Origin: Virgibacillus_O xinjiangensis
Lineage (GTDB): Bacteria > Bacillota > Bacilli > Bacillales > Amphibacillaceae
Assembly (NCBI RefSeq): GCF_042643145.1
Contig: NZ_JBHRSA010000004.1
Coordinates: forward strand, 186,001-250,000
Length of the DNA stretch: 64,000 nt
Direction: 5' to 3'
Every line of letters begins with the position of its first letter. Within the stretch, counting starts at the first letter, position 1. Position numbers and translations under genes: made by a program. The notes under the pieces were generated by a model. The model was given only the letters and a program-made list of their open reading frames with translations, had not been told where the DNA came from and did no database searches. Shown piece by piece: positions 51,857-60,884 of the stretch.

Positions 51857-53128
51857 TCAGCGATTTTTTTCATCTGTCATCTGGTCTTTGACCGGGACCT
51901 CTTTTTTATTAGGAGTGGTCAAATAAATATCTTTTACGAACAGATAAACAAAGAGATGTCCTGTACCGAAAATGATCAATAAGACAGGGATTACTTGATC
52001 CGCAGTAAAAAGAGAGACACTGATCAGAAAAACAACGATGGAAATTACCCTCCCCAAATTCATGAATAATTCGCGGACAACAATATATTCCACTCGAAGC
52101 TCCTTGGCCTTCCATCCCTTTCCAATGACATCATACGTCATGGAAGCATAAGGAACATTGATGATGGGGTAGGCAATCCCGATAAACACGGCGTATAGCA
52201 GGAGAAGGAGATAGTTGATATGGAACAGAATGATGAAGATGGAAAAGTACAGAATGACAGCCCCAGTCAATATTGCTTTCTTTCTCAGATGGGGTTTGAT
52301 GAATTTGGTGGCTACAAAATAAAAAACCAATGACAGCCCGGATAAAAAGAGATTGAAGGTACCTAATGCAAATTCACTCTGTGTGACCACATACACCCAA
52401 ATGGAAATCACAAAGAGAAAGATCCCTTCCCTGAGTCCTTGGGCAATATGTGCATGCAAAATTCGCTTCCAATTCTTATTATGCTTCCTTTCTTCAAGGA
52501 TCCGGCGGAAGTGGAAGCTGCCCTCTGCTCTTCTGCGGGCCAAAAAGAAACTGGACGCAACAGCAAGGATGAACAAGGCGAATGAAATTGCGAAAATGGT
52601 CGTATAGCCCAGATTCTCGGGCAGTTTAGCTATGATGGTCCCAGCCAAAATCGGACCGATCATCCCTCCAAAAGATTGCAGGACGCCAAGGAATCCATTG
52701 AAGAAATCTCTTGTTTCAGGCTCGGTAATCTCGAAGGTGAGCACATTAAATGCAAGCCAGTAGAAGCCATAGCCGATTCCAAGCAAACTACCCAGCATAA
52801 AATTAAATGTGGAAGCATTCTCTCCTATAATAAGAACACTTAAGAAAAACAGAGATAAAAATATAACTCCCAGCCGGAGGACAATTACTCTGTCCACCTT
52901 CTTCGCCATTTTTCCTGCAAGGATGAACGTAGCAGGCTGGAACAAAACAATACCGAGATTATACATAGCGATGGTGATATAATCACCAGATTGCTTCCAA
53001 AGATAAATATTGACAAAAGTGTTCGACAGAAAAATCCCGAGCGAGTAAAGACCGCCAATTAATAGGAGAAGCAGCAGATCTCTAGTGATATCCATTTTTT
53101 CGTGAAGGAAATTAAGTTTCTTTTGCAT
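51857..53128 (-). CDS. yqgE: MFS transporter (YqgE)
   Basis: 423 aa, about 12 TM helices, major facilitator fold. Typical charged loop between TM2 and TM3: GKMAKKVDRVIVLRLG. The central loop RRRAEGSFHFRRILEERKHNKNW divides the two halves. Location between pbpA and sodA matches B. subtilis YqgE. Substrate unknown. Confidence 0.85.
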   Translation of the reverse strand: MQKKLNFLHEKMDITRDLLLLLLIGGLYSLGIFLSNTFVNIYLWKQSGDYITIAMYNLGIVLFQPATFILAGKMAKKVDRVIVLRLGVIFLSLFFLSVLIIGENASTFNFMLGSLLGIGYGFYWLAFNVLTFEITEPETRDFFNGFLGVLQSFGGMIGPILAGTIIAKLPENLGYTTIFAISFALFILAVASSFFLARRRAEGSFHFRRILEERKHNKNWKRILHAHIAQGLREGIFLFVISIWVYVVTQSEFALGTFNLFLSGLSLVFYFVATKFIKPHLRKKAILTGAVILYFSIFIILFHINYLLLLLYAVFIGIAYPIINVPYASMTYDVIGKGWKAKELRVEYIVVRELFMNLGRVISIVVFLISVSLFTADQVIPVLLIIFGTGHLFVYLFVKDIYLTTPNKKEVPVKDQMTDEKNR

Positions 53129-53204
53129 GGCTGAATACTCCTTTTTGTTACTAATAGTGTTGGCAAATGAGTATCAGATATGCAAAAGCTATTTAGACAA
53201 ACAA

Positions 53205-53228
53205 AAACACGGGCATATGCCCGTGTTT
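53205..53228 (-). terminator. Terminator of sodA
   Basis: AAACACGGGC and GCCCGTGTTT with an ATAT loop, directly downstream of sodA on the leftward strand. Confidence 0.85.
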
Positions 53229-53232
53229 ATCA

Positions 53233-53844
53233 TTATTTTGCTTCGTTATAATTCTTTTCCACTTGTTCCCAGTTTACAACATTCCAGAAAGCTGAAATGT
53301 ATTCAGGACGCTTGTTTTGGTATTTGAGGTAGTATGCATGCTCCCATACATCCAAACCTAGGATTGGAGTTTTTCCTTCCATTACCGGGGTATCTTGGTT
53401 TGGAGTACTTGTAACTTCCAACTCCCCGTTATTTACGACCAGCCATGCCCAGCCGGAACCGAAGCGGCCTGCTGCTGCATTACCGAATTCTTCTTTGAAT
53501 TTGTCGAAGCTGCCAAATTTGGAGTTTATTTTCTCAGCTAGCTCACCGGATGGCTCGCCGCCGCCGTTCGGGGATAGAACTTTCCAGAACAGGCTGTGGT
53601 TAGCATGTCCGCCGCCGTTATTGCGGACAGCTGTACGAGCACTCTCAGGCACTGCATCCAAGTTGCTCAGCAGATCTTCCAGAGATTTTTCCTGCAGGTC
53701 GGAATGTCCTTCCAAAGCAGCATTTAACTTAGTCACATAAGTATTATGATGCTTTGTGTGGTGAATATTCATGGTTTCTTTGTCAATTGTTGGTTCCAAT
53801 GCATCATATGCATACGGTAGTTCCGGTAATTCGAATTGTGCCAT
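53233..53844 (-). CDS. sodA: Superoxide dismutase (Mn/Fe)
   Basis: 203 aa SOD. Metal ligands H28, H83, D165 and H169 are in place (NIHHTKHH, ANHSLFW, LDVWEHAYYL). The GGGHANHS and AGRFGSGWAWL sequences are of the manganese-type. I chose ATG 53844 (MAQFELPELP) after GAGGAGG; the longer frame begins 15 codons upstream without one. Confidence 0.97.
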   Translation of the reverse strand: MAQFELPELPYAYDALEPTIDKETMNIHHTKHHNTYVTKLNAALEGHSDLQEKSLEDLLSNLDAVPESARTAVRNNGGGHANHSLFWKVLSPNGGGEPSGELAEKINSKFGSFDKFKEEFGNAAAGRFGSGWAWLVVNNGELEVTSTPNQDTPVMEGKTPILGLDVWEHAYYLKYQNKRPEYISAFWNVVNWEQVEKNYNEAK

Positions 53845-54003
53845 AATAAGTTCCTCCTCTAATCGATTTATAAAGGATTGAAAATTCACCCTTTAATTTA
53901 AAGATTATCAGAGGTGCATGACGGATGCAAATCATATGCATGTTTTATCTAAACCTGTCAGCAAAGCACAAAAAAAGAAAGCATCTGCTTTCTTTTAAAA
54001 TGA

Positions 54004-54076
<73 letters not shown>

Positions 54077-54086
54077 GATTATGTAG

Positions 54087-54179
54087 TGGAGGAGGAAGAG
54101 GGATTCGAACCCCCGCGGGCTTTGACACCCCTGTCGGTTTTCAAGACCGATCCCTTCAGCCAGACTTGGGTATTCCTCC
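54087..54179 (-). tRNA. tRNA-Ser (UGA)
   Basis: Class II tRNA with a long variable arm, acceptor GGAGGAA/UUCCUCC, anticodon loop CUUGAAA. CCA is encoded. The discriminator base is U, where serine tRNAs normally carry G. Confidence 0.96.
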
Positions 54180-54188
54180 GAAACAATA

Positions 54189-54265
54189 TGGTGGACCCTG
54201 CAGGACTCGAACCTGCGACCGATCGGTTATGAGCCGATAGCTCTGACCAACTGAGCTAAGGGTCC
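54189..54265 (-). tRNA. tRNA with CAU anticodon, probably tRNA-Ile2 (lysidine)
   Basis: Acceptor GGACCCU/AGGGUCC, anticodon loop CUCAUAA, CCA encoded. The loop and acceptor resemble tRNA-Ile2 rather than the second CAU tRNA in this cluster, which has the elongator Met signature; it lacks the initiator features. Confidence 0.9.
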
Positions 54266-54274
54266 TTCAAGTAA

Positions 54275-54351
54275 TGGGGCGACCGGTGGGAATCGAACCC
54301 ACGAATGCCGGAGCCACAATCCGGTGCGTTAACCACTTCGCCACGACCGCC
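54275..54351 (-). tRNA. tRNA-His (GUG)
   Basis: Anticodon loop UUGUGGC; an extra 5' G opposite discriminator C, the histidine identity pair. CCA encoded. Confidence 0.96.
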
Positions 54352-54372
54352 ATATTACATACAAATGATAAT

Positions 54373-54449
54373 TGGTAGCGGCGGAGGGGATCGAACCCCC
54401 GACCTCACGGGTATGAACCGTACGCTCTCGCCAGCTGAGCTACACCGCC
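54373..54449 (-). tRNA. tRNA-Met (CAU, elongator)
   Basis: Acceptor GGCGGUG/UGCCGCC-type pairing, anticodon loop UUCAUAC as in the B. subtilis elongator tRNA-Met, CCA encoded. Confidence 0.93.
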
Positions 54450-54452
54450 ACA

Positions 54453-54527
54453 TGGCTCCACAGGCAGGATTCGAACCTGCGACCGATCGGTTAACAGCCG
54501 ATAGCTCTACCACTGAGCTACTGTGGA
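54453..54527 (-). tRNA. tRNA-Asn (GUU)
   Basis: Acceptor UCCACAG/CUGUGGA, anticodon loop CUGUUAA, discriminator G and encoded CCA. First gene of the cluster, about 40 bp downstream of the promoter. Confidence 0.96.
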
Positions 54528-54568
54528 TCAATAAGAAATTAAAATGTGTGATTAACAGCACAAGAATT

Positions 54569-54597
54569 AATTTATCACATTCGACAAAATATGTCAA
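54569..54597 (-). promoter_or_regulatory. Sigma-A promoter of the tRNA cluster
   Basis: TTGACA (54597-54592), a 17-bp spacer and TAAATT (54574-54569) on the leftward strand. The spacer contains TGTCGAA, the 0A-box heptamer. The start site would lie near 54562, 35 bp before tRNA-Asn. Confidence 0.8.
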
Positions 54598-54742
54598 TAT
54601 CTAATTTAAATCTTTTTAAAAAATATGTATGCACTCGTCGAAAACGACAATATTTAATATACCATCTGATGGATATATTTGCAAGGTATATTTCAAAAAA
54701 ACCGAGGAAAGGAACATTTTTTCGTCCCCTCCCTCAGACCTT

Positions 54743-56368
54743 TTATCCGCCTAGGACATCTTCTGCGATATTCACCGCATGATCGCCAATTCGTTCCAGG
54801 TTGCTGATCATATCAACAAAGACAATCCCAGCTGTTCCTGTACACAATCCTTCATTCATACGGATGATATGTTTTTTGCGGTAATCTCTTTCCATATCAT
54901 CAATCTGATCCTCTTTTTGCACCACGGCAAGCGCCTCTTCTCTGTTCATCCCTTCGAGAGCTTTTACAGCCTGTTTGACGGTCAAAATGGTCAGATCAAA
55001 CATATTGTTGAGATCCTGCATGGCCTGTTCGGTCAGATGGACTTTATGCGCCCGCTTATAGTCGACCAGCTCGATGATATTCTCAAAGTGGTCGCCAATC
55101 CGTTCAATATCCCGGACAGAGTCCATGAGCGCTGTATGCTTGGCACTATCCGCTTCTGACAGGGATTCAGCAGAAATGTTAACCAAGTAGTCCGTGATTT
55201 CTTTATCCAGGTTATTCAAAGCCCCTTCTATCTGCATGGCCATTTCCGAATGCTTCTGCAAGCTTGTTGTCAAATAAAGATTCGTTTCTTCAAGGCCTTT
55301 GGCAGCATAGTCACCCATGTGGACAACTTCTTCCTTCGCCTGATCCAACGCAAGTGTGGAAGACTGCTGGATAAAAATAGGATCCAAATGCTTCGGCTTA
55401 TATTCAACCATGACATCTTCACCTGGCACCAGTTTAGTAGCCATCCACGCCAATGCTCCGATGAATGGAAATTGCACAATCACATTGGCAAGATTGAAGC
55501 TACCATGCGCAAAAGCGATCGTCATCTCAGGAGTGAGTTCCAACTGGGCCTGCAGAAAGCCGATGAACTGTGTGTAGAAACCAAGCAAGAGCAGAACTAT
55601 AACTGTACCGACCAAGTTGAAAGTGACATGGGTCAATGCTGCTCTCTTAGCAGCTACAGAAGCTCCTAATGAGGCTAGTACAGCTGTGATTGTTGTCCCA
55701 ATATTATCTCCGAACAATACCGGCAATGCGGCATCCAATGAGATTGCCCCTTGTGAGAACAGACCCTGGAGCACACCAATGGTTGCAGAAGAACTTTGAA
55801 CTATTACAGTGAACACCGTACCTATTACCACACCAAGGATTGGGTTAGAACTCATACTGACCGTCAAGTCTTGGAAAGCCTGCAATTCACGTAATGGAGA
55901 CATGCCACTGCTCATAAATTCCAGTCCTAAGAATAAAGCACCAAAGCCGAAGATGGTTTGTCCGATATGATTGACTTTAGGATTTTTAAAGAAGAAAAGA
56001 AGAAATGAACCCACTGCTGCAATTGGCAGAGCATATTCACCAATATCAATACCGATAATGAATGCTGTAACCGTTGTACCTATGTTTGCCCCCATAATCA
56101 CGCCGATTGCCTGTCTAAAGGACATGAACCCGGCATTCACCAGCCCGATTGTCAGGACTGTCGTACCAGTACTGGACTGAATCAAAATGGTGACGACAAT
56201 ACCGGCAAGGACTCCCATGAAAGGATTGCTGGTGAACTTGTCAAGGAGGTCCCGCAGCCGGTCACCTGCTGTTTTCTGCAGTCCGTCTCCCATATACTTG
56301 ATTCCCAGAAGGAAAATACCCAGTCCTCCAATGAATTCGAAAATCAGCGTTTGCACATCAATATCCAA
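54743..56368 (-). CDS. Na/Pi cotransporter family protein with PhoU domain
   Basis: 541 aa. Two inverted Na_Pi_cotrans repeats (about 1-310) with eight or more TM helices; each has a QSS motif, ILIQSSTGTTVLTIGL near 60 and VIVQSSSATIGVLQGL near 185. The C-terminal 200 residues are a PhoU-like helical domain (LEETNLYLTTSLQKHSEMAMQIEGAL; RDIERIGDHFENI; SNLERIGDHAVNIAED). It probably moves phosphate with sodium; Na+ coupling fits a salt-loving organism. Same type as B. subtilis YjbB/NptA. A weak hairpin with T7 at about 54740-54696 may terminate it. Confidence 0.9.
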   Translation of the reverse strand: MDIDVQTLIFEFIGGLGIFLLGIKYMGDGLQKTAGDRLRDLLDKFTSNPFMGVLAGIVVTILIQSSTGTTVLTIGLVNAGFMSFRQAIGVIMGANIGTTVTAFIIGIDIGEYALPIAAVGSFLLFFFKNPKVNHIGQTIFGFGALFLGLEFMSSGMSPLRELQAFQDLTVSMSSNPILGVVIGTVFTVIVQSSSATIGVLQGLFSQGAISLDAALPVLFGDNIGTTITAVLASLGASVAAKRAALTHVTFNLVGTVIVLLLLGFYTQFIGFLQAQLELTPEMTIAFAHGSFNLANVIVQFPFIGALAWMATKLVPGEDVMVEYKPKHLDPIFIQQSSTLALDQAKEEVVHMGDYAAKGLEETNLYLTTSLQKHSEMAMQIEGALNNLDKEITDYLVNISAESLSEADSAKHTALMDSVRDIERIGDHFENIIELVDYKRAHKVHLTEQAMQDLNNMFDLTILTVKQAVKALEGMNREEALAVVQKEDQIDDMERDYRKKHIIRMNEGLCTGTAGIVFVDMISNLERIGDHAVNIAEDVLGG

Positions 56369-56551
56369 AATTTAAACCTGCCCTTCAATGTCGAAGTTTG
56401 TCATATACCCCTACTATTATTAAATGAACGTTAAGGTTTTGTAAAGGTATACGTAGAAACTTCACATTAAATTTACATTCTTTCTTCAATAGCTGTCTTT
56501 TCCTATTGCTCCAATACTTTATAGTTCCTCTGTTCTCGGTGATATATCCAT

Positions 56552-56589
56552 AAAAAGACCCCTGCCTGAATTTCATGGAAGCAGGGGTC
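56552..56589 (-). terminator. Terminator of the NfeD gene
   Basis: GACCCCTGC and GCAGGGGTC with a 15-base loop, then TTTTT on the leftward strand. Confidence 0.88.
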
Positions 56590-56596
56590 AAACCAA

Positions 56597-57229
56597 CTAT
56601 TCGTTTATCATTTCCACCATGATTTTCGTGCCATCGACATGAATTACTTTCACCGGCACGCCCTTCTCTATCCACTGGCCATTGGATACAGCACTATAGT
56701 CTTTATTTTCGATGCGGATCGTTCCAGAAGGGCGCAAACTATTCAAGGTGACGCCTGTCATGCCCACCAGACTCTTGTACTGTTTATTCATGGAACTATA
56801 GCCCGCCTCATCTGTTAATTGATCTGTCAGAGCTATCTTCGTCCACATTTCTCTTGTTTTAAAAACCTTCAAAAATAAGAGGGATCCACCGGCTCCAAGT
56901 AGGACTCCCAGTACAGCATAAAGGCCTGTAATAAAATCAGGTGCAGCCAAGGCTACCGATAACACCATCGCTGCAAGCCCCAGTGTGGCCAATGTCCCAT
57001 CATTGACTACTTTACCGTCAACGACGATGAGCAACAATCCTACAAAATAAATGACAAGCATAAGGATAAATGAACTTGTTTCCACATATGCTGAAAAATA
57101 GACGGTAATAAAACCCAGCCCCAATAGAGCAAAAAGGCCACGGGCGTTCACAAGAACTTCTCCGATCAAGAACAAAGTTCCCAGGGCAGTTATCACCATC
57201 CCTATCCAAGAGACATCAAATAATTCCAT
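56597..57229 (-). CDS. NfeD family membrane protein
   Basis: 210 aa. Four TM helices (about 10-27, 35-50, 54-72, 80-122 region) and a C-terminal OB-fold NfeD domain (about 145-208: LVGMTGVTLNSLRPSGTIRIENKDYSA... GVPVKVIHVDGTKIMVE). NfeD proteins work with flotillin-like FloA/FloT in membrane microdomains. No flotillin gene lies beside it, and the serine-protease domain of the long NfeD class is absent. B. subtilis has yqeZ-floA nearby in the genome; this short form is a different member. Confidence 0.85.
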   Translation of the reverse strand: MELFDVSWIGMVITALGTLFLIGEVLVNARGLFALLGLGFITVYFSAYVETSSFILMLVIYFVGLLLIVVDGKVVNDGTLATLGLAAMVLSVALAAPDFITGLYAVLGVLLGAGGSLLFLKVFKTREMWTKIALTDQLTDEAGYSSMNKQYKSLVGMTGVTLNSLRPSGTIRIENKDYSAVSNGQWIEKGVPVKVIHVDGTKIMVEMINE

Positions 57230-57296
57230 TGCATTTCTCCTCCCCGCAAATACATACGATTTTATAAAAAATAAGTTTCAAAAAGGAGCAAAATGT

Positions 57297-57620
57297 ATGA
57301 GCTTTCTTAAAAAGAGCTTCCTATATATCATTGCTATGCTTCTTTGTCTAAGTATATATCAGGATTTGTTTTCAGGTAAATCTTATCGTCCTCTAGTCGA
57401 AAAAGCTCCTTATACGGATGAATGGAAAGAATATGAAGCCATTCAGATAAAAGCTCAACCAGGTGATACCGTATTGTCAGTTGTTGAGAAGCTCAATAGC
57501 TCACAAGCCGATTCTTTGGATATAGATCAGATTATAAAGGATTGGAGGACCATCAATCCAACGAGCAACCCACATGAATTGGTTCCCTCTAATTATTATT
57601 ATTTTCCACGATACAAGTAA
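57297..57620 (+). CDS. yqfZ: YqfZ-like membrane-anchored protein with LysM-like domain
   Basis: 107 aa: one TM helix at about 8-24 and a small extracytoplasmic domain with IKAQPGDTVLSVVEKLN...IDQIIKDWRTINPTSNPHELVPSNYYYFP, whose pattern resembles a LysM. Size and position match YqfZ of B. subtilis. The next gene in B. subtilis is ispG (yqfY), which is missing here. AAAAGGAGC lies upstream of the ATG. Confidence 0.75.
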   Translation: MSFLKKSFLYIIAMLLCLSIYQDLFSGKSYRPLVEKAPYTDEWKEYEAIQIKAQPGDTVLSVVEKLNSSQADSLDIDQIIKDWRTINPTSNPHELVPSNYYYFPRYK

Positions 57621-57627
57621 AATGGAA

Positions 57628-57656
57628 AAGGAGGCTGATTCTTGATCAGCCTCCTT
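57628..57656. terminator. Bidirectional terminator between yqfZ and yqfX
   Basis: AAGGAGGCTGA and TCAGCCTCCTT, perfect 11-bp stem, seven-base loop. Confidence 0.85.
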
Positions 57657-57659
57657 CTT

Positions 57660-58043
57660 CTATACGAACGGCAAAATGAAAAGAGTGATTAAAATGGAGA
57701 TCGCACCAGCAGCGATTGCGATGTTCCCCAGTGAATCTGCTCCACGGCTTCTGGAAACAAAACCCAACACAATTCCTGCACCGCCCAGTATGACCGGCCA
57801 GATAAAAAAGGAAATGACTGAAAGTGCAATCCCTATCCATCCATAGGTACTGTTGACCTCATCTTCTGCCTGATCGCGGTTATCATCCAACATATTATCT
57901 GCAGTAAACTCTTGAGCATATTCCTCGTTGCGGGAACTATCCGGCTCAATACCAATAAAATCTTGGTTCTTTCGAGTTTCCCCATGATTTTCGCCATGCT
58001 CGGGAGGAGTCTCTACTCCATTCCTTGTATCTCTTGGATCCAT
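57660..58043 (-). CDS. yqfX: YqfX-like membrane protein
   Basis: 127 aa. A charged, disordered N-terminal half (about 1-65) and two TM helices (about 68-88 and 100-124) around the motif GFVSRSRGADSLGNIAIAAG, typical of DUF4190-type proteins. Length and position match B. subtilis YqfX (129 aa). Function unknown. Confidence 0.78.
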   Translation of the reverse strand: MDPRDTRNGVETPPEHGENHGETRKNQDFIGIEPDSSRNEEYAQEFTADNMLDDNRDQAEDEVNSTYGWIGIALSVISFFIWPVILGGAGIVLGFVSRSRGADSLGNIAIAAGAISILITLFILPFV

Positions 58044-58202
58044 CGATTGTACCTCCTTTTCTTACTTATTGAGGTGCGTCTTTAGCTTATGGACTTTTGC
58101 AGCATTCTAATGGTGGTACTTTTTGGAATCCACCGGAAGGGAAACTTTTGCAGATGTCTGCATATAGTGGAAGGGAATTTATTATAAAAGGAGTATGTAT
58201 AT

Positions 58203-58490
58203 ATGTCCCAATTCCTTGCTCAGCTGATCCGAAGCAAATTAAGACAGCTTACCGCTCGAGAAATAGAACATTATGGAAGGCAATATGGATTTCCTGTAGA
58301 CACCGTTCAAGCCCAACAGATTGCGGATTATTTAAGAAATCAGACGTATGATCCTCTCCAGTCAAAGGACCGCCAAAGGATGTGGAAGGAACTGGCAAGG
58401 ATTACGGATGATGCTACCGCCCAAAAAGCACAACGACTGTTTCAGGAATTGATTCGTTCTTATGGGGTGGAGCATTTGTTCGATCGGTGA
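58203..58490 (+). CDS. yqfT: YqfT family protein (DUF2624)
   Basis: 95 aa, soluble and helical: LRQLTAREIEHYGRQYGFPVDTVQAQQIADYLRNQ is the family core. AAAGGAG upstream of the ATG. In B. subtilis yqfT lies next to nfo, as here. In B. subtilis yqfW, zur and yqfU are between yqfX and yqfT; they are absent here. Confidence 0.82.
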   Translation: MSQFLAQLIRSKLRQLTAREIEHYGRQYGFPVDTVQAQQIADYLRNQTYDPLQSKDRQRMWKELARITDDATAQKAQRLFQELIRSYGVEHLFDR

Positions 58491-58517
58491 TCGATAATAC
58501 AACAACATTCAAGCAGG

Positions 58518-58560
58518 AAAAAAGGGTATGCGAATTCCCACAGGAACTCATATACCCTTT
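58518..58560. terminator. Bidirectional terminator between yqfT and nfo
   Basis: AAAGGGTAT and ATACCCTTT with an inner partial GAATTCC/GGAACTC pairing and A/T runs on both sides. Confidence 0.75.
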
Positions 58561-58616
58561 ATCATATTTTTGTGATGTCTTTAGGGTCGACACAATATCT
58601 TCATGAGTGGACTAAT

Positions 58617-59510
58617 TTATGCCTGAGTAATTTTTTCTTTCAAATCGCTATCGAATGATCCTTCACGGAGCATATCGATTTCAAACTTATATGGAGCTTT
58701 TTTATTCTTTTTGTCTTCACCTACAAAAGGGGTCTCCAAAATTTTCGGAAGGCTTGCCAATTGTGGGTGATGAACGACATAATGCAGTGCCTCAAAACCA
58801 ATATGGCCGAAACCGATGTTTTCATGCCGATCTTTATGTGCACCGCGTTCGTTCTTACTATCATTGACATGGATGACCTTCAGCCGATCCAACCCGATTA
58901 TTTTATCAAATTCGTTCAATACCCCATCGAAGTCATGAGCCACATCATACCCAGCATCATGAATATGGCAAGTATCAAGACAAATGGACAACTTATCATT
59001 TTCAGTTACGCCATCGATAATTTTAGCCAACTCGTCAAAGGTGCGTCCTACTTCAGAACCCTTGCCAGCCATTGTTTCCAGAGCTATCTGTACATCCCGG
59101 TCCTTTTCGAGGACTTCATTTAATCCCTCCGTTATTTTCTGAATGCCGGCGTCTGTTCCCGCGCCAACATGTGAACCTGGATGGAGGACAATCTGTTTGG
59201 AACCCAACGCAACTGTACGATCCATCTCACTGCGCAGAAAGTCTATACCCAACTGGAATGTCTCCGGTTTGACTGTATTGCCTATATTGATGATATAGGG
59301 GGCATGCACCACTATATCGTCAATCCCATTTGCTTCCATATGCTGTCGGCCTTCCATGATGTTCAGTTCTTCAATCGGCTTCCTTCTAGTATTCTGAGGA
59401 GCGCCTGTATAAATCATAAAGGTATTTGCCCCATAGGATGCAGCTAGCTCACTGGAGCCGAGCAGCATTTTCTTTCCATTCATTGACACATGTGATCCTA
59501 TCTTTAACAA
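58617..59510 (-). CDS. nfo: Endonuclease IV (AP endonuclease)
   Basis: Cuts at abasic sites in base-excision repair; trinuclear zinc TIM-barrel. Zinc-ligand segments: IVLHPGSHVGAG, ICLDTCHIHDAGYD, VIHVNDSKNERGAHKDRHENIGFG and ILETPFVG. I chose the TTG at 59510 (MLKIGSHVS), eight bases after GGAGAGG, because it gives 297 aa and the exact family N-terminus; the upstream GTG overlaps that site. Confidence 0.96.
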   Translation of the reverse strand: MLKIGSHVSMNGKKMLLGSSELAASYGANTFMIYTGAPQNTRRKPIEELNIMEGRQHMEANGIDDIVVHAPYIINIGNTVKPETFQLGIDFLRSEMDRTVALGSKQIVLHPGSHVGAGTDAGIQKITEGLNEVLEKDRDVQIALETMAGKGSEVGRTFDELAKIIDGVTENDKLSICLDTCHIHDAGYDVAHDFDGVLNEFDKIIGLDRLKVIHVNDSKNERGAHKDRHENIGFGHIGFEALHYVVHHPQLASLPKILETPFVGEDKKNKKAPYKFEIDMLREGSFDSDLKEKITQA

Positions 59511-59530
59511 ACCGTACACCTCTCCTTAAT

Positions 59531-60844
59531 CTATTTACGACGCCTATTCTTTTTAACCAACTGTTTCTTGATCGACTCTTTCTGCCTCTTCATTTTCTTC
59601 TTATATCCAGGCTTGACCTGCTTCTTTTTCTTCACGTGTTTCCAAGCCTCTTTATCTATATCAGTAGCTGTCTTGGTTCGAAGATTTCGTTCATTCCATG
59701 GTTTAGCTTCACGCCATTCTCCATCTTTGACATCCGTATAAATAAAGTTTAGCCCTTTATCCTCAAGCTTTTCAATTAGCTTCACATCTTTTTCCTCGTA
59801 CAGACTGACTGCAGTTCCTTCCATTCCCGCTCGAGCAGTACGGCCCACCCGGTGGATATAGAAGTCTTCTTCTTTTGGCAGCTGCGCATTGATCACATGG
59901 CTGACACCTTTAATGTCAATACCTCTTGCTGCTAAATCAGTTGCTACCACGTATTGGAATTTAAGATTCTGTATATCTTTCAGGACACGCTTTCGCTCTC
60001 GTGGCGACAAACCTCCGTGAATGAGACCAGGCTGGAGTCCTCTTTGCAAAAGAGAATCGGCCAGTTGATTGGCAGCTTCCTTACCATTCGTAAAGATGAT
60101 AGCCAAGTATGGGTGGATCACCTTGGAGAGTTCCACTATTATATCGGCGGCATCACGATGCCTGACATCAATTAAGCGATGTTCCATGGTCTCAGGGGAA
60201 AAATGGTCGTCCACTTTCACATAATACGGGTTTTCCAAGTATTTTCTGAAGAAATGTTCCAATCTCTGTGGGATGGTTGCAGAGAAAACAAGCAGTTGAA
60301 CATCAGGGCGGGAGCGAACCAACAGCTGATCCACATCTTGAATAAAACCGAGATCGAGCATCAGGTCCGCTTCATCTATAACAAACGAACGGGCTGTATA
60401 AATCGAAACCGCTCCTTCTTTTACCAGGTCTAATATCCTTCCAGGAGTTCCCACAATAATATGTGGAGGCTTTTTTAATTTCTCAGCCATTTTCTGTTTA
60501 TCTGTCCCTCCCACCAAGAGTTTAGCCGTCCAGGTCTGTTCTTTCCCTGATATACGAATGATTTTCCTTGCCTCTTCATATATCTGTGTGGCCAATTCAC
60601 GTGTTGGTGCCGTAATGACAAATTGGACTTCGCTTTCTTCCTCATTCAATTGGTTAAAAAGCGGAAGCAAGTATGCATGGGTTTTTCCAGATCCTGTTCT
60701 CGAGTGCCCAATCACGCTTTCTCCATCTAAAATAGCTGGAATGATTTCTTTCTGGATCTCCGTAGGTTTTTTAAATTGAAGGCCTTTAACGACCTCATTC
60801 ATGATGGGCTGGAATGAGAAGTCTTTGAAATTTTTCTCTGACAT
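59531..60844 (-). CDS. cshB: DEAD-box RNA helicase CshB
   Basis: 437 aa. Q motif FKKPTEIQKEIIPAI, Walker A SRTGSGKTHAYLLP, DEAD box VIDEADLMLDLG, SATIP, ATDLAARGIDI and HRVGRTARAG. A Lys/Arg-rich C-terminus (about 380-437) for RNA binding. Same place as B. subtilis yqfR (cshB), involved in cold-adapted RNA metabolism. In B. subtilis yqfQ and ispH lie next; here yqfO follows after 40 bp. Confidence 0.95.
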   Translation of the reverse strand: MSEKNFKDFSFQPIMNEVVKGLQFKKPTEIQKEIIPAILDGESVIGHSRTGSGKTHAYLLPLFNQLNEEESEVQFVITAPTRELATQIYEEARKIIRISGKEQTWTAKLLVGGTDKQKMAEKLKKPPHIIVGTPGRILDLVKEGAVSIYTARSFVIDEADLMLDLGFIQDVDQLLVRSRPDVQLLVFSATIPQRLEHFFRKYLENPYYVKVDDHFSPETMEHRLIDVRHRDAADIIVELSKVIHPYLAIIFTNGKEAANQLADSLLQRGLQPGLIHGGLSPRERKRVLKDIQNLKFQYVVATDLAARGIDIKGVSHVINAQLPKEEDFYIHRVGRTARAGMEGTAVSLYEEKDVKLIEKLEDKGLNFIYTDVKDGEWREAKPWNERNLRTKTATDIDKEAWKHVKKKKQVKPGYKKKMKRQKESIKKQLVKKNRRRK

Positions 60845-60884
60845 TGATTATGCTCCTTTTTAATGCTGATGAATGATTAGTCAA

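Noticed and set aside
56385..56675. 96-codon ORF on the minus strand after the NfeD gene
   Set aside because: It runs out of the nfeD 3' end in another frame and across its terminator.
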